Below are positions 1 through 7,999 of a stretch of 64,000 nucleotides of DNA, in pieces (the first letter of the stretch is position 1; each line of letters begins with the position of its first letter). The translations under genes and the position numbers were made by a program. This DNA is from Brevundimonas pishanensis (lineage in GTDB: Bacteria > Pseudomonadota > Alphaproteobacteria > Caulobacterales > Caulobacteraceae). The stretch is from assembly GCF_022750635.1 (NCBI RefSeq), contig NZ_JAJKBG010000004.1, forward strand, positions 62,001 through 126,000. The letters are read 5' to 3'. The notes beneath the pieces are model-generated. The model made no database searches and was not told where the DNA came from. It saw nothing but the letters and a program-made list of their open reading frames with translations.

Positions 1-35
1 AAAAGGGCCGCCTCCGTAAGGAAGCGGCCTTTTCT
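1..35 (-). terminator. Rho-independent terminator after the LprI-like gene
   Basis: A GC-rich inverted repeat (GGCCGCTTCC against GGAGGCGGCC, read on the minus strand) with a four-base loop is flanked by T runs on both strands. It ends the minus-strand gene that stops at 34. It could also act on a plus-strand transcript entering from the left. Confidence 0.7.
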
Positions 36-498
36 ATTCGCTCGCGGGAACGGTGAACTTGTACTCAGACCGTGGCGGTTCCGGCAGCTGTGCGGTTCCT
101 TCCATGGACACCAGATACTCGCGCCATATGTAATGGGTGCGCTCTTTTATCAGCTCCATCCGGCAACTCGCGGCCATCACATTGCGGATCGATCCCGACA
201 CCCAGTGGGTGTAGACGGCCCCGCAGGCAGAATCCGCATACGCTTTCCATAGACGCTCGCTCTCGGCAATCTCGGCGATCAGGGCTTCCGGCTCGCCGTC
301 TTCTTCGTCACGTAACACCGCGTAGGCCGCGTCTGTGTAGCGGCGCAGTTCTCGTTCCAACGTCTCGACTTCACGGCCCGCGCAGACGTTCTGTTCGATC
401 GTCGAGCCCGGGCTCGTGCAATCCACATCGGCCCATTCATCCTGTGCCGGCGCGGAGCCTACCAATAGCGCTCCGAAAAGAGCCGCAACTGCCGTCAT
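34..498 (-). CDS. LprI/DUF1311-like secreted protein
   Basis: A small exported protein that resembles the lysozyme-inhibitor LprI-type (DUF1311) family. After a short signal peptide (cleavage near APAQ-DEW, about residue 19) it shows the family's spaced cysteines (DCTS, NVCAG, SACG, SCRME), the pattern L..EL..Y in the first half, and a Trp in SERLWKAYADSAC. The ATG at 498 is preferred to the GTG at 501 because AGGAG lies six bases upstream of it. The family is periplasmic, and some members inhibit lysozyme, but many have no proven role. It is transcribed alone and ends in a strong hairpin. Family fit is fair; function is inferred. Confidence 0.6.
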   Translation of the reverse strand: MTAVAALFGALLVGSAPAQDEWADVDCTSPGSTIEQNVCAGREVETLERELRRYTDAAYAVLRDEEDGEPEALIAEIAESERLWKAYADSACGAVYTHWVSGSIRNVMAASCRMELIKERTHYIWREYLVSMEGTAQLPEPPRSEYKFTVPASE

Positions 499-572
499 CA
501 CCTTCTCCTATCGATTTCCGCGCCATCGTCATTCAAACGGTGGCGTTTAAAGGCGAGTAATGTGGGACTCGC

Positions 573-920
573 TCAGCCTCTGATGAAGCCGCCCACAATG
601 CCTGCCGCCTCGCGCTCACAGGCGGTGTATTGGCTGACTTGCTCCATGTAGCGGTTCAAGGCCACAACGTAGTCGTTCAAGTCGCCGACATAGCGATCGA
701 AATCACGCTCATATTGTTCCATCTGCTGATTGAACGCATTGATCACAGCCGGTCGGCAGGTATGGCGATTTCGCGCCTCATCAACACATGACGGAGGGGC
801 AGGACGCACGGGCTTTTGCGCACGAACAACCGCAGGGACCTGCGGCACAGTGCACGCTGGTGCAGACTGTTCCGGCGTCAGTTGCCCTGCAACAAACATG
901 AATATCGCCGCAAGTTTCAT
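573..920 (-). CDS. Small Cys-containing secreted protein, function unknown
   Basis: A 115-residue protein with a hydrophobic N-terminus (residues 1-18) that looks like a signal peptide, then a Pro-rich segment with paired cysteines (PACTVP, PPSCVDE, HTCRPAV). The C-terminal half is predicted helical with regularly spaced tyrosines and ends in YTACEREAA. I know similar short proteins with a C...Y...L..Y...CE pattern from Caulobacteraceae, but no function is attached to them. GGGGAAGGA precedes the ATG at good spacing. The cysteines suggest disulfides in the periplasm. It stands between the LprI-like gene and der, on the same strand as both. Confidence 0.55.
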   Translation of the reverse strand: MKLAAIFMFVAGQLTPEQSAPACTVPQVPAVVRAQKPVRPAPPSCVDEARNRHTCRPAVINAFNQQMEQYERDFDRYVGDLNDYVVALNRYMEQVSQYTACEREAAGIVGGFIRG

Positions 921-970
921 AATCCTTCCCCTCGTCTAAAAGCAGATTATTCCCATTATCTCGGCATAAG

Positions 971-999
971 AAAAGGGCGACCCGCATGCGGATCGCCCT
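971..999 (-). terminator. Terminator after der
   Basis: Read on the minus strand, GGGCGATCCGC and its near-complement GCGGGTCGCCC flank a short loop and are followed by TTTTCTT. It lies 27 bases past the der stop codon, so it probably ends the yfgM-like/bamB/der transcript. Confidence 0.7.
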
Positions 1000-1025
1000 G
1001 CTTTCTTCTGGTCATGCGCTCAAGC

Positions 1026-2645
1026 TTAACGCTTGGCACCGCCCTTTTGGCCCGTACGGATACGGCCCGAACGGGACACCTGACGGGCACCGCCGCGTGC
1101 CGCCTTGGTGGCGAATGCACTGGTACCGGACTTCTTGCTGTGGCCCGACTTCAGACCCTTCAGAGGCTTGGCCTGAACGCCAGACTTCTTCTGAGCCAGA
1201 GCCTTACCCGGCAGGTTCGAGAGTTTCTCTTCCTGCTCGGCGGCCTTGATGATCTTGCGAGGTGCCGTTTTCGCAGCGCCCTTGAAGCGTTCCGGACCTG
1301 ACTTGGCACCGCCCTGAGCATAGGGGTTATCGCCGCTCGTCTTGACGTTCAGACGGATCGGCGTGCCCTTGAGGTCAAAGCTCTCGCGGATCGAGTTGAT
1401 CAGATAGCGCTTGTAGTGGTCCGGCATGGACGCAGCACGGCTGGACATCATCACGAACGTCGGCGGACGCGCCTTGGTCTGTGCGATGTACTTCGGCTTG
1501 ATGCGCTTGCCGTCCACGGCGGGCGGCGGGTGCCTTTGGGTGGCCATAGACAGCCAGTCGTTCAGATCCTTGGTTTTGACCTTCACCGACCACGTCTCAT
1601 AGGCCTTGAGCACCGCAGGCATCAGGCGATCAATGCCACGGCCATTGAACGACGATAGCGCGACAAACTCCGAGCCCTTCAGCTGCGGCAGCTTGTTGTC
1701 AGCCATCTGCTTCAGTTCGGCCAGACGCTTTTGCGGTTCCTCTTCGAGGTCCCACTTGGACGCGACATAGACCAGGCAACGACCTTCACGCTCGACCAGA
1801 TCGGCCAGCTGGAGGTCTTGCGTGTCGAAGGCGTCGTCCTTGTCCATCACCATCAGCACGACTTCGGCGAAGGTGATGGCGCGGATGGTGTCAGCGACCG
1901 AGAGCTTTTCCAGCTTTTCCTGTACGCGGGCCTTGCGGCGCATACCGGCAGTGTCGATCAGGCGGATGTTCTGGCCTTCATACTGCCAGTCCACCGAAAT
2001 GGAGTCGCGCGTGATGCCAGCCTCAGGGCCCGTCAGCAGACGGTCGTCACCGATCAGGCGGTTGATCAGCGTGGACTTGCCCGCGTTCGGGCGGCCGATA
2101 ACCGCGATGCGGATGGGCTTATCCGGCTCGTCGATCTCTTCGATGAAGATGTCCTGCGAAGCCACGACCAGCGCTTGGTACAGGTCGGCCATGCCCTCGC
2201 CGTGCTCGGCAGAGATGGCCACCGGCTCGCCAAAGCCGAGGCTGTGCGCCTCGCCAATGCCGCCCGCGCTTTCGCGGCTTTCGGACTTGTTGGCCAGCAG
2301 GATGGTCGGCTTATGGATACGGCGTAGACGGTCCGCAAAGATACGGTCCAGCTCGGTCACGCCCTCGCGGGCGTCCATCGTGAACAGGATGACGTCCGCA
2401 TCCTCGATGGCCAGCTCGGTCTGCTCGCGCATACGGGATTCGAGGGTTTCGTCGGTGACGTCCTCATAGCCCGCCGTATCGATCAGGGTCAGGTCCATGT
2501 CGCCGATATTGCCGTCGGCATAGCGACGGTCACGGGTCACACCCGGGCGATCGTCGACAAGCGCGAGGCGCTTGCCTACGAGACGATTAAACAGTGTCGA
2601 CTTGCCCACATTCGGGCGGCCGACGATGGCGATCTTCAGAGCCAT
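1026..2645 (-). CDS. der: Ribosome-associated double GTPase Der (EngA)
   Basis: An essential GTPase that assists late assembly of the 50S subunit. It has two G domains in tandem. The first has GRPNVGKS near residue 9, then DTAGYED and NKSE. The second has GRPNAGKS near residue 186, then DTAGMRRK and SKWD. A KH-like domain follows (about 355-440). The protein has 539 residues; typical Der is 440-500. The excess is a Lys/Gly/Ala-rich basic tail of about 100 residues after the KH-like domain. It is the last gene of the yfgM-like/bamB/der set, 31 bases after bamB, an order also seen in enterobacteria. Family assignment is certain. Confidence 0.97.
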   Translation of the reverse strand: MALKIAIVGRPNVGKSTLFNRLVGKRLALVDDRPGVTRDRRYADGNIGDMDLTLIDTAGYEDVTDETLESRMREQTELAIEDADVILFTMDAREGVTELDRIFADRLRRIHKPTILLANKSESRESAGGIGEAHSLGFGEPVAISAEHGEGMADLYQALVVASQDIFIEEIDEPDKPIRIAVIGRPNAGKSTLINRLIGDDRLLTGPEAGITRDSISVDWQYEGQNIRLIDTAGMRRKARVQEKLEKLSVADTIRAITFAEVVLMVMDKDDAFDTQDLQLADLVEREGRCLVYVASKWDLEEEPQKRLAELKQMADNKLPQLKGSEFVALSSFNGRGIDRLMPAVLKAYETWSVKVKTKDLNDWLSMATQRHPPPAVDGKRIKPKYIAQTKARPPTFVMMSSRAASMPDHYKRYLINSIRESFDLKGTPIRLNVKTSGDNPYAQGGAKSGPERFKGAAKTAPRKIIKAAEQEEKLSNLPGKALAQKKSGVQAKPLKGLKSGHSKKSGTSAFATKAARGGARQVSRSGRIRTGQKGGAKR

Positions 2646-2676
2646 GTCGGCCTTCTAACGCAATTTTTGAACAAGG

Positions 2677-4101
2677 TCAGCGGATGCTGATGAGGCGGGC
2701 GTCGTCGGTCATTACATAAAGCGCGCCGTTATAAGCGGCAGGCGCGATATAGGCCGGAGCCCCCAGGTTGATGGATGCAGTCTGTGCACCGGTCTTCGGA
2801 TCGAAAGCCAGCATTTGACCTTCGGAGTTGACCAGGATCAGACGGTTCGAAGCGAGCACCGGGCCCGACCACGTCGGACGCACAGTACGCTTACCCATGC
2901 CAAAGAACCAGCCACCTTCGGTGCGGGTACGACCTTCGTTTAGGTCGCGGGTCCAGTAGATCTGGCCGGACTCACGGTTGACCACCGTCAGTTCGCCCGT
3001 TTTGGACACCACATAGACCACGTCACCGACGGGCAGAGGCGCATTCACGCCACCGATGGGCAGTTCCCACTTGGCATTGCCGGTCACCATGTCGAGGGCT
3101 TGCATGATGCCCGACTGGCTGACGGCATAGACGGTGCCGCGGCTGATGACCGGACGACCGGCGATATCGCGAAGTTCCGACAGGGCGTTGGTACGGCTGG
3201 TGCGCGACAGCACCTCTTCCCATACCGGCTGACCGTTGGAAGCGCGCAGAGCCACAACCTGACCCGACGAGAACGGAGCAATGACTGTGTCGCCGCTGAT
3301 GGCCGGGCTGGAGGCGCGCATGATGCGGGCCGGCTCGGTAATGCCGCGATAGGTCCAGGTCTGGTTGCCCGTGGCGGTATCCAGCGCGATCAGCTGGTTG
3401 TCGACGTCGACGACGTAGAGACGGCCACCGGAGATGGTGGGTGCACCGTGGATGGGCAGATCGGTCGAGTGTTTCCACACAACCTCGCCGGTCGCGGCGT
3501 TCAGGGCCGTCACGCTACGGTAACCCGACGAGACGAATACCTTGCCGTCAGCAAAGGCCACGCCGCCGCCGAAGCCGCCGCCGGTCTTGCCACCGCCGGT
3601 CGGAATGACGCGCAGAAGGCGACCACCGCCGTCACGCTCGTCGCCCGCCAGATTTTGTTTCCAGACAATAGCGCCGGTGCCGGCATCAACAGCCAAGACC
3701 TGGGCTTCGCCGTCCAGCACATAAATACGACCGTCGGCAGCTACCGGCGGTGCCATGACCTGACGCATGCGGTCGGAGTCGGCCCCCACGTTGCGCTTCC
3801 ACGCGATGGCAAACTCCGGTGCCGCGATGACGTGGCCCATATCGTTCTCAGCGTTCCCGCCCGGCTGTGCCCATTGGGCGACCGACTGAGGTCCGGGAAT
3901 GAAGAAGTCGCGGCCCGACAGTGCTGGCGACGGAGTCAGCTGCTGTTCGAACTCAAGGATGGAGATACGCTCGCCCTGAGTAGCGACCGCCTTGGGGCCG
4001 TCGTCCTTGTTGACGAACGGGATGACCTTTTTAACCGTGCCGCACGAGGCGACGGTCGCGGCCAATCCGCACATCAAAGCAATTTTCAGCGAACGATTCA
4101 T
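2677..4101 (-). CDS. bamB: Outer-membrane assembly lipoprotein BamB
   Basis: A PQQ/beta-propeller lipoprotein of the BAM complex that inserts beta-barrel proteins into the outer membrane. The start at 4101 gives a lipoprotein signal with the lipidated Cys at residue 20 (TVASC-GTV). The longer open frame upstream is Arg/Pro-rich and antisense-like, and it overlaps the preceding gene, so I reject it. Propeller blades are visible as repeated units such as YVLDGEAQVLAVDAGTG, VTALNAATGEVVWKHS and LIALDTATGNQTW. Its length of 474 is a little more than the E. coli protein (about 390). It sits between the yfgM-like gene and der in one transcription unit. Confidence 0.93.
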   Translation of the reverse strand: MNRSLKIALMCGLAATVASCGTVKKVIPFVNKDDGPKAVATQGERISILEFEQQLTPSPALSGRDFFIPGPQSVAQWAQPGGNAENDMGHVIAAPEFAIAWKRNVGADSDRMRQVMAPPVAADGRIYVLDGEAQVLAVDAGTGAIVWKQNLAGDERDGGGRLLRVIPTGGGKTGGGFGGGVAFADGKVFVSSGYRSVTALNAATGEVVWKHSTDLPIHGAPTISGGRLYVVDVDNQLIALDTATGNQTWTYRGITEPARIMRASSPAISGDTVIAPFSSGQVVALRASNGQPVWEEVLSRTSRTNALSELRDIAGRPVISRGTVYAVSQSGIMQALDMVTGNAKWELPIGGVNAPLPVGDVVYVVSKTGELTVVNRESGQIYWTRDLNEGRTRTEGGWFFGMGKRTVRPTWSGPVLASNRLILVNSEGQMLAFDPKTGAQTASINLGAPAYIAPAAYNGALYVMTDDARLISIR

Positions 4102-4120
4102 CTGCGACTTCTCGTGAAGA

Positions 4121-4885
4121 TTACTGGGCTGGGGCAGTCTGTGCCGGTGCAGCAGCGGCCGGAGCCGCAGCGGCTGCCGGAGCCGCAGGTGCGGCCGGAA
4201 GCTTGTTCGCCTCGGTGACAATCTTGCGCACTGCGCCCGACGTGCCCGAGTCGATCAGTTGAACAGCAACATTGGCGCGCTGGCGTACCGTTTCCGGCAC
4301 GTTCTGGCCCAGCTGCAGCTGGACGAACATGGCGCGGGCATCCGCACCCTGGTCATTCATCAGCAGGACCGTGGCCAGAGCTTCCTGCGCCAGTACGGAA
4401 TAAGGACGCTTTTCACCGGTCAGCGGCTCAAGGCGTGCCTTCATATCGTCAAGCGATGCGGTATCCAGCAGCAGATAGGCGGCCTTCAGAGCAGCGCCAT
4501 CGGCAATAATCGGATCCTTGCCAACCTTGGCGGCTTCGTCGAACAGACGAACGGCACCCTGCGTCTTGTTTTGCTCAACGGCTACAGCCGCCTGTTGCAT
4601 CAGGGCCAGAGCCTTGTAACCACGCGAGCCGGTGTCAGCCGCTTCGCCGAATGCAGCGTTGGCCTGATCCAGATTACCGGCAGCAGCCGATTCCAGACCG
4701 CGCTGGTACGCCGCCGAAGCCTTGTCGGCCTCATTGGTCTGCCAGGACTGATAGCCCCACCAGCCCAAGGCACCCACTAGCGCAATAGCGCCCACGCCGG
4801 CACCGATCGGCAGCCAGACACGTGCAAAGCGCTTAATACGTTCGGAGCGAAGCTCCTCTTCGACCTGTTCGAAGACATCAACCAA
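4121..4885 (-). CDS. YfgM-like TPR membrane protein (BamB partner gene)
   Basis: An inner-membrane protein with a short cytoplasmic N-terminus (VDVFEQVEEELRSER), one transmembrane helix (about residues 20-45) and a periplasmic TPR-like domain. It ends in an Ala/Pro-rich low-complexity tail. This is the architecture of the YfgM/TPR_21 family, whose E. coli member works beside SecYEG and periplasmic chaperones. I place the start at a TTG (4883-4885), giving MVDVFEQVEE, because family members usually begin just before this motif. An ATG at 4978 would add 31 unlike residues. A clear Shine-Dalgarno is lacking, so the start is uncertain. It leads the operon with bamB and der. Confidence 0.75.
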   Translation of the reverse strand: MVDVFEQVEEELRSERIKRFARVWLPIGAGVGAIALVGALGWWGYQSWQTNEADKASAAYQRGLESAAAGNLDQANAAFGEAADTGSRGYKALALMQQAAVAVEQNKTQGAVRLFDEAAKVGKDPIIADGAALKAAYLLLDTASLDDMKARLEPLTGEKRPYSVLAQEALATVLLMNDQGADARAMFVQLQLGQNVPETVRQRANVAVQLIDSGTSGAVRKIVTEANKLPAAPAAPAAAAAPAAAAPAQTAPAQ

Positions 4886-5031
4886 GACAGTCGCCCCAAA
4901 AGCCGTTGAAAACACGGGTGGCAAATTCGTCGCGACCCTAAAGTGTCCCGGCGCTGCCCGCAACGAGGGCAGTGCCACAGACTGTTTCTTTTTCGCGATT
5001 AAAGGTCGATCAAGGCTGGAAAACGGCGCTC

Positions 5032-5439
5032 TTACAGAGATTTCGACAGTTGAGTAGCCATCGCAGCCAGCGCAATCGTCAAAGCAATCCCAAACAGGAT
5101 CAGCAGATAGGGCCCGCTCAGAGCGCCCACGGACACATCCGCCAGACCCAATTGAGCCGACAGTTGTTTGATCATAGCAAAGGCTTCCGTACGCTCTTCA
5201 CGCGCGACGATGCGCCCCAGACTGCCATCACCAATCAGGCCGGACATCTGGACGCGCACGAACTGTTTGATGACCAGGAATGCCCCGATCACGCCGAAAA
5301 TGCCTAGAATCGCCCGGCGCCAGCGCCAGCGGTTTTCCAGTCGAACGGCAACTTCGGCATCGAAGAGGGCCGAATCGGCAAACTCGGGCGTCACGCGATA
5401 GGCCCTCTCGACAGCAGGATCGAACTCAGGATCAGACAT
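5032..5439 (-). CDS. Two-helix membrane protein coupled to an ECF sigma factor
   Basis: I do not recognise a named family. The 135-residue protein has an acidic N-terminal segment (about residues 1-40), a transmembrane helix (about 45-62), a central soluble stretch with charged residues, and a second helix near the C-terminus (about 107-128). The start at 5439 overlaps the sigma gene by eight bases (ATGTCTGA), which indicates translational coupling. I rejected the start seven codons earlier. The position directly after a sigma factor is where anti-sigma factors often lie, but no zinc-binding anti-sigma motif is seen. A role in controlling the sigma factor is inferred from context only. Confidence 0.6.
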   Translation of the reverse strand: MSDPEFDPAVERAYRVTPEFADSALFDAEVAVRLENRWRWRRAILGIFGVIGAFLVIKQFVRVQMSGLIGDGSLGRIVAREERTEAFAMIKQLSAQLGLADVSVGALSGPYLLILFGIALTIALAAMATQLSKSL

Positions 5440-6001
5440 GGTCCAACCTCGTATCAGCAAACGGTTGCGGGCGAAGACGGCTTCTAAGCTTTTCCAGCCC
5501 GCGTTTAACGTGTGACTTCACCGTCCCCAGCGGCAGGTTCAGCGATTCCCCGATTTCCTCATGCGTCAGCCCCGCGCCGTGGCACAGTGAGACGCACATC
5601 CGCTCCGGCTCGCTTAGCGCATTCAGCGCCTTGTCGAGATCAAAGCGGCCAATAGGGTCCAGTTCCAGACTGTGCCACACATCGTCGGACACAGGCTCGA
5701 TATCGGTATAGCGGGCCTCGTACTTGATCTGGCGCAGATAGAGGCGCGCAGCGATCCGCCCGACCCATGAACCGAAACTCCCCTGCCCCCGATAATCAAC
5801 GCACTTCTCATAGGCCCGCATAAAGGCGTCCTGCGCGATGTCGTCTGCGACCGAGTATTGCGCCCCCATCCGGCGCAGCAGGGCGCGCACGAAGGAGGAG
5901 TGCCTGCGAACAAGCTCTCCGAATTCGTGCCGCCCGCCAGCGGCCGCGAGGGCCGCCAGCTCGACATCATGCAGGGCCGATAAAGGCTGTTTGCGGGTCA
6001 T
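5432..6001 (-). CDS. ECF-family RNA polymerase sigma factor
   Basis: A sigma-70 family factor of 189 residues with only regions 2 and 4. Region 2 includes YSVADDIAQDAFMRAYEK (about residues 50-67), the core-binding and -10 recognition part. Region 4 includes the helix-turn-helix in LSEPERMCVSLCHGAGL followed by LNLPLGTVKSHVKRG (about 130-170), which contacts the -35 element. It lies in a three-gene minus-strand unit after a DUF6249 membrane protein and before a two-helix membrane protein. No classical anti-sigma gene is adjacent. The signal it answers to cannot be read from the sequence. Confidence 0.9.
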   Translation of the reverse strand: MTRKQPLSALHDVELAALAAAGGRHEFGELVRRHSSFVRALLRRMGAQYSVADDIAQDAFMRAYEKCVDYRGQGSFGSWVGRIAARLYLRQIKYEARYTDIEPVSDDVWHSLELDPIGRFDLDKALNALSEPERMCVSLCHGAGLTHEEIGESLNLPLGTVKSHVKRGLEKLRSRLRPQPFADTRLDHV

Positions 6002-6014
6002 GTTCCGGGGCTTC

Positions 6015-6416
6015 TCAGTCCTGGATCTTGTTGAAGCGTGACAGGATCAGATAAGCAATCCCGAATACGAACGGTACGCAAGCCACACCCAGCAGGCCGT
6101 TCGGCAAGGTCCGCATATCGTCCACGAACAGGCTCATGTTGGTGAACTGCCCCATCAGGCCCAGACCGATACCAGCGGCGATCCACAGCACACCGCGACG
6201 GATGTCACGCGACTTGGAGGGCAGACCCTTCTTCACATCGCGGGTCATCACCTCGATCAGCTCGGCAGGCAGCGACTGGCCTTCTGAGATGGCGGCGCGA
6301 ACCGTCTTCTGCATTTCCTTTTGGCTGCGGTGCTTGAAATAGGACGGCAGCACGCAAATGGCGCTGATCGTTCCGAACACCGAGAGTATCGCGATAATGC
6401 CAACCAGATCGTCCAC
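6015..6416 (-). CDS. DUF6249-type small membrane protein
   Basis: A 133-residue membrane protein with a helix at about residues 4-25, a basic cytoplasmic loop (KHRSQKEMQK...) and two helices in the C-terminal half (about 72-92 and 103-124). I associate this pattern with DUF6249 proteins, which often lie beside ECF sigma genes in alphaproteobacteria. The start is a GTG preceded by AAAGGA at good spacing. The sigma gene begins 13 bases downstream, so the two are probably co-transcribed. It may be a membrane sensor or sequestering partner, but the family has no known biochemistry to my knowledge. Confidence 0.65.
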   Translation of the reverse strand: MDDLVGIIAILSVFGTISAICVLPSYFKHRSQKEMQKTVRAAISEGQSLPAELIEVMTRDVKKGLPSKSRDIRRGVLWIAAGIGLGLMGQFTNMSLFVDDMRTLPNGLLGVACVPFVFGIAYLILSRFNKIQD

Positions 6417-6452
6417 GGCGAAAATCCTTTTTCTACCGCCCCGTCGTGGGGC

Positions 6453-6538
6453 GTCTCGGTGTTATGAGACAACCACCTAGCCTCTCGGATGCACGGCAAA
6501 GCATGAAATCTTTGTAAGGCTAAGGCGAAGCCTCAAAG
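6453..6538 (-). promoter_or_regulatory. Candidate regulatory region before the DUF6249-sigma operon
   Basis: Two inverted repeats lie between the sigma operon and the divergent DUF2188-like gene. GTCTC (6453-6457) pairs with GAGAC (6466-6470), and CTTTG..AGGCT (6510-6521) pairs with AGCCT.CAAAG (6529-6538). Either could be part of an autoregulated ECF promoter or an operator. I could not recognise a defined ECF consensus. Confidence 0.25.
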
Positions 6539-6585
6539 CCGCTCACGCGTTGTGGAAGTGACCCCCCAACACGGAGCACCCGAAG

Positions 6586-6825
6586 ATGGCGCAAATCACC
6601 TATCGCATTCAGGAACACGACGGCGGCTGGGCCTATCGTCTTGGCGACACCTTCTCGGAAACCTATCCGGACCACGACTCTGCCCGCGCCGCTGCGATGC
6701 GTGCCGCGCGCGAGCAAAAGGTGCCCGACGAAGACGCCTGCATCGAGTTTCAAGACAGCGATGGAAAGTGGATCACCCAGCGCGCGGACGGCCAGGATCG
6801 GCCGACCGCGGACGTAGAGGGCTGA
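6586..6825 (+). CDS. DUF2188-like small protein
   Basis: A 79-residue cytoplasmic protein. Its first half (ITYRIQEHDGGWAYR, then a Ser/Ala-rich helix DSARAAAMRAAREQ) resembles the DUF2188 pattern: a short beta hairpin with a Gly-Trp pair followed by a helix. The C-terminal part adds FQDSDGKWITQRADG. GGAG lies ten bases before the ATG. The stop codon touches the end of the convergent ArsC-like gene. DUF2188 proteins have no firm function. Confidence 0.55.
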   Translation: MAQITYRIQEHDGGWAYRLGDTFSETYPDHDSARAAAMRAAREQKVPDEDACIEFQDSDGKWITQRADGQDRPTADVEG

Positions 6826-7179
6826 TCAGCCCTTGATAGCGGCCTGATAAATCTCGGGTTTGAAGCCCAGAACCGTCTTGCCGTTCCCCAGATCGAGCAC
6901 CGGACGTTTGATCATCGACGGTTGCTCCATCATCAGAGCGATGGCCTTGGCCGCATCAATGTCGGCCTTGGCCTCGTCCGGCAGTTGGCGGAAAGTGGTG
7001 CCCGCCTTGTTCAGCACCTTCTCCCAGCCATGCTCGGCCACCCACTTTTCCAGCTCGGCCTTGTCAGCACCCTTCACCTTATAGTCGTGAAAGTCATAGG
7101 TCACGCCGTTCTCGTCCAGCCAGACACGGGCCTTCTTCATCGTGTCACAGGCCTTGATGCCATAGAGGGTGATGGACAT
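6826..7179 (-). CDS. ArsC/Spx-family reductase (YffB-like)
   Basis: A 117-residue thioredoxin-fold protein of the ArsC family. The N-terminus has YGIKACDTMKKA with one Cys at the redox position. Then come the strand-helix pattern DENGVTYDFHDYK and, near the C-terminus, IKRPVLDLGNGKTVLGF, the usual IKRPV substrate-loop motif. The length matches the YffB/Spx group better than true arsenate reductases, so the substrate is unknown. There is no ars operon nearby. The first 11 codons and the upstream DNA of this gene are duplicated at 7965-8070. Confidence 0.8.
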   Translation of the reverse strand: MSITLYGIKACDTMKKARVWLDENGVTYDFHDYKVKGADKAELEKWVAEHGWEKVLNKAGTTFRQLPDEAKADIDAAKAIALMMEQPSMIKRPVLDLGNGKTVLGFKPEIYQAAIKG

Positions 7180-7250
7180 GAGCTGCTCCCGAACTGTTGC
7201 TCAGGCGGCTGTCGCATTGAACTACAGTTGGGTCAAATGAAGGGATCGCG
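7145..7250. repeat. Direct repeat copy A (5' end of the ArsC-like gene)
   Basis: This 106-base stretch covers the first 11-12 codons of the ArsC-like gene and its upstream DNA. It aligns without gaps to 7965-8070 at a constant offset of 820, with about 16 mismatches by my count. Copy B has lost the rest of the gene. Confidence 0.85.
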
Positions 7251-7420
7251 TCTACGCTCAAGGTCTGGGCGCGGTACTCTACGTCACTACCGCGTCTTCC
7301 CTTAGGCGTCGTCCACGACTTCGGTTAGGGTGATGCCCAAAGACATCAAACCATTCAGAGCTAAGATGGCCGGACCGTTCAGGTTTTAAATGCGTAGTAT
7401 GTGATGAGTGGCACGAGGGC

Positions 7421-7870
7421 ATGCCGAGTTTCGGCGCTATCGCACCTCTATATTATTACTACATCCCAGAAGCTGAACGCGAAGCGCGTTGCCAGTTATC
7501 TTCTGACACGTGCGTCATCGACGAGAGCGATTTCTTCGTTCGGGGCTGCATCGAATTGCCCGTTGCAGGTACTGAAGAGCCCTTCATCTGGGGTGTATGG
7601 GTATCCTTGAGCAAAGAGCATCTTGCGGAATTTGAAGCCCATTTCGAATGCGATTCCCGCGTTCTACAAGGACCTTACTTTGGCTGGCTATCAGCTGCGA
7701 TAGCGACCTATCCCGATACCGAAAACCTGAAAACAATGGTCCATATGCGGGATAACGGTCAACGCCCCTACATCGAACTAGAGCCGACCGAGCACCCGCT
7801 CGCGGTAGAGCAACGAAACGGAATATCTAGAGATCGCGTCGCGGAGATTTATGCGGCCTATATGCATTGA
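7421..7870 (+). CDS. DUF2199-family protein, probably frameshifted at its start
   Basis: The open frame from 7421 matches the DUF2199 pattern: P..Y...P...R, SSDTCVID, F.RG..E.PV.G, F.WGVWVSLS, GP.FGWL, RPYIELEPTEHPLAVEQ.NGISRDR. Family members begin with a CxxC.. H segment. That segment (KCVVCDEWHEG) is present in this frame just upstream of 7421, but no start codon precedes it. A good start (ATG at 7366, MAGPFRF) is in another frame. Removing one T from the run at 7384-7387 would join them into one complete protein. So the gene is either a recent pseudogene or carries a sequencing error. Function is unknown. Base composition is more A+T-rich than its surroundings. Confidence 0.7.
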   Translation: MPSFGAIAPLYYYYIPEAEREARCQLSSDTCVIDESDFFVRGCIELPVAGTEEPFIWGVWVSLSKEHLAEFEAHFECDSRVLQGPYFGWLSAAIATYPDTENLKTMVHMRDNGQRPYIELEPTEHPLAVEQRNGISRDRVAEIYAAYMH

Positions 7871-7964
7871 GCAACAAATCTGTTGCTGCCTGTACAGAGC
7901 TTTCTGAAGCTAACTATGCACTTCCTGTGACTAACCACGGAACTCTACAACCGTAACAAGTTGC

Positions 7965-7999
7965 TCACAGGCTTTGATGCCATAGAGGGTGATGGACAT
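7965..7999 (-). pseudogene. Remnant of the ArsC-like gene 5' end
   Basis: The minus strand reads MSITLYGIKAC, identical to the first 11 residues of the ArsC-like protein. It then runs into unrelated sequence and stops after about 22 codons. It is part of direct-repeat copy B and is not a functional gene. Confidence 0.8.

Noticed and set aside
4102-4221. N-terminal extension of BamB by 40 residues
   Set aside because: It is Arg/Pro/His-rich, overlaps the coding end of the yfgM-like gene and would destroy the lipoprotein signal.
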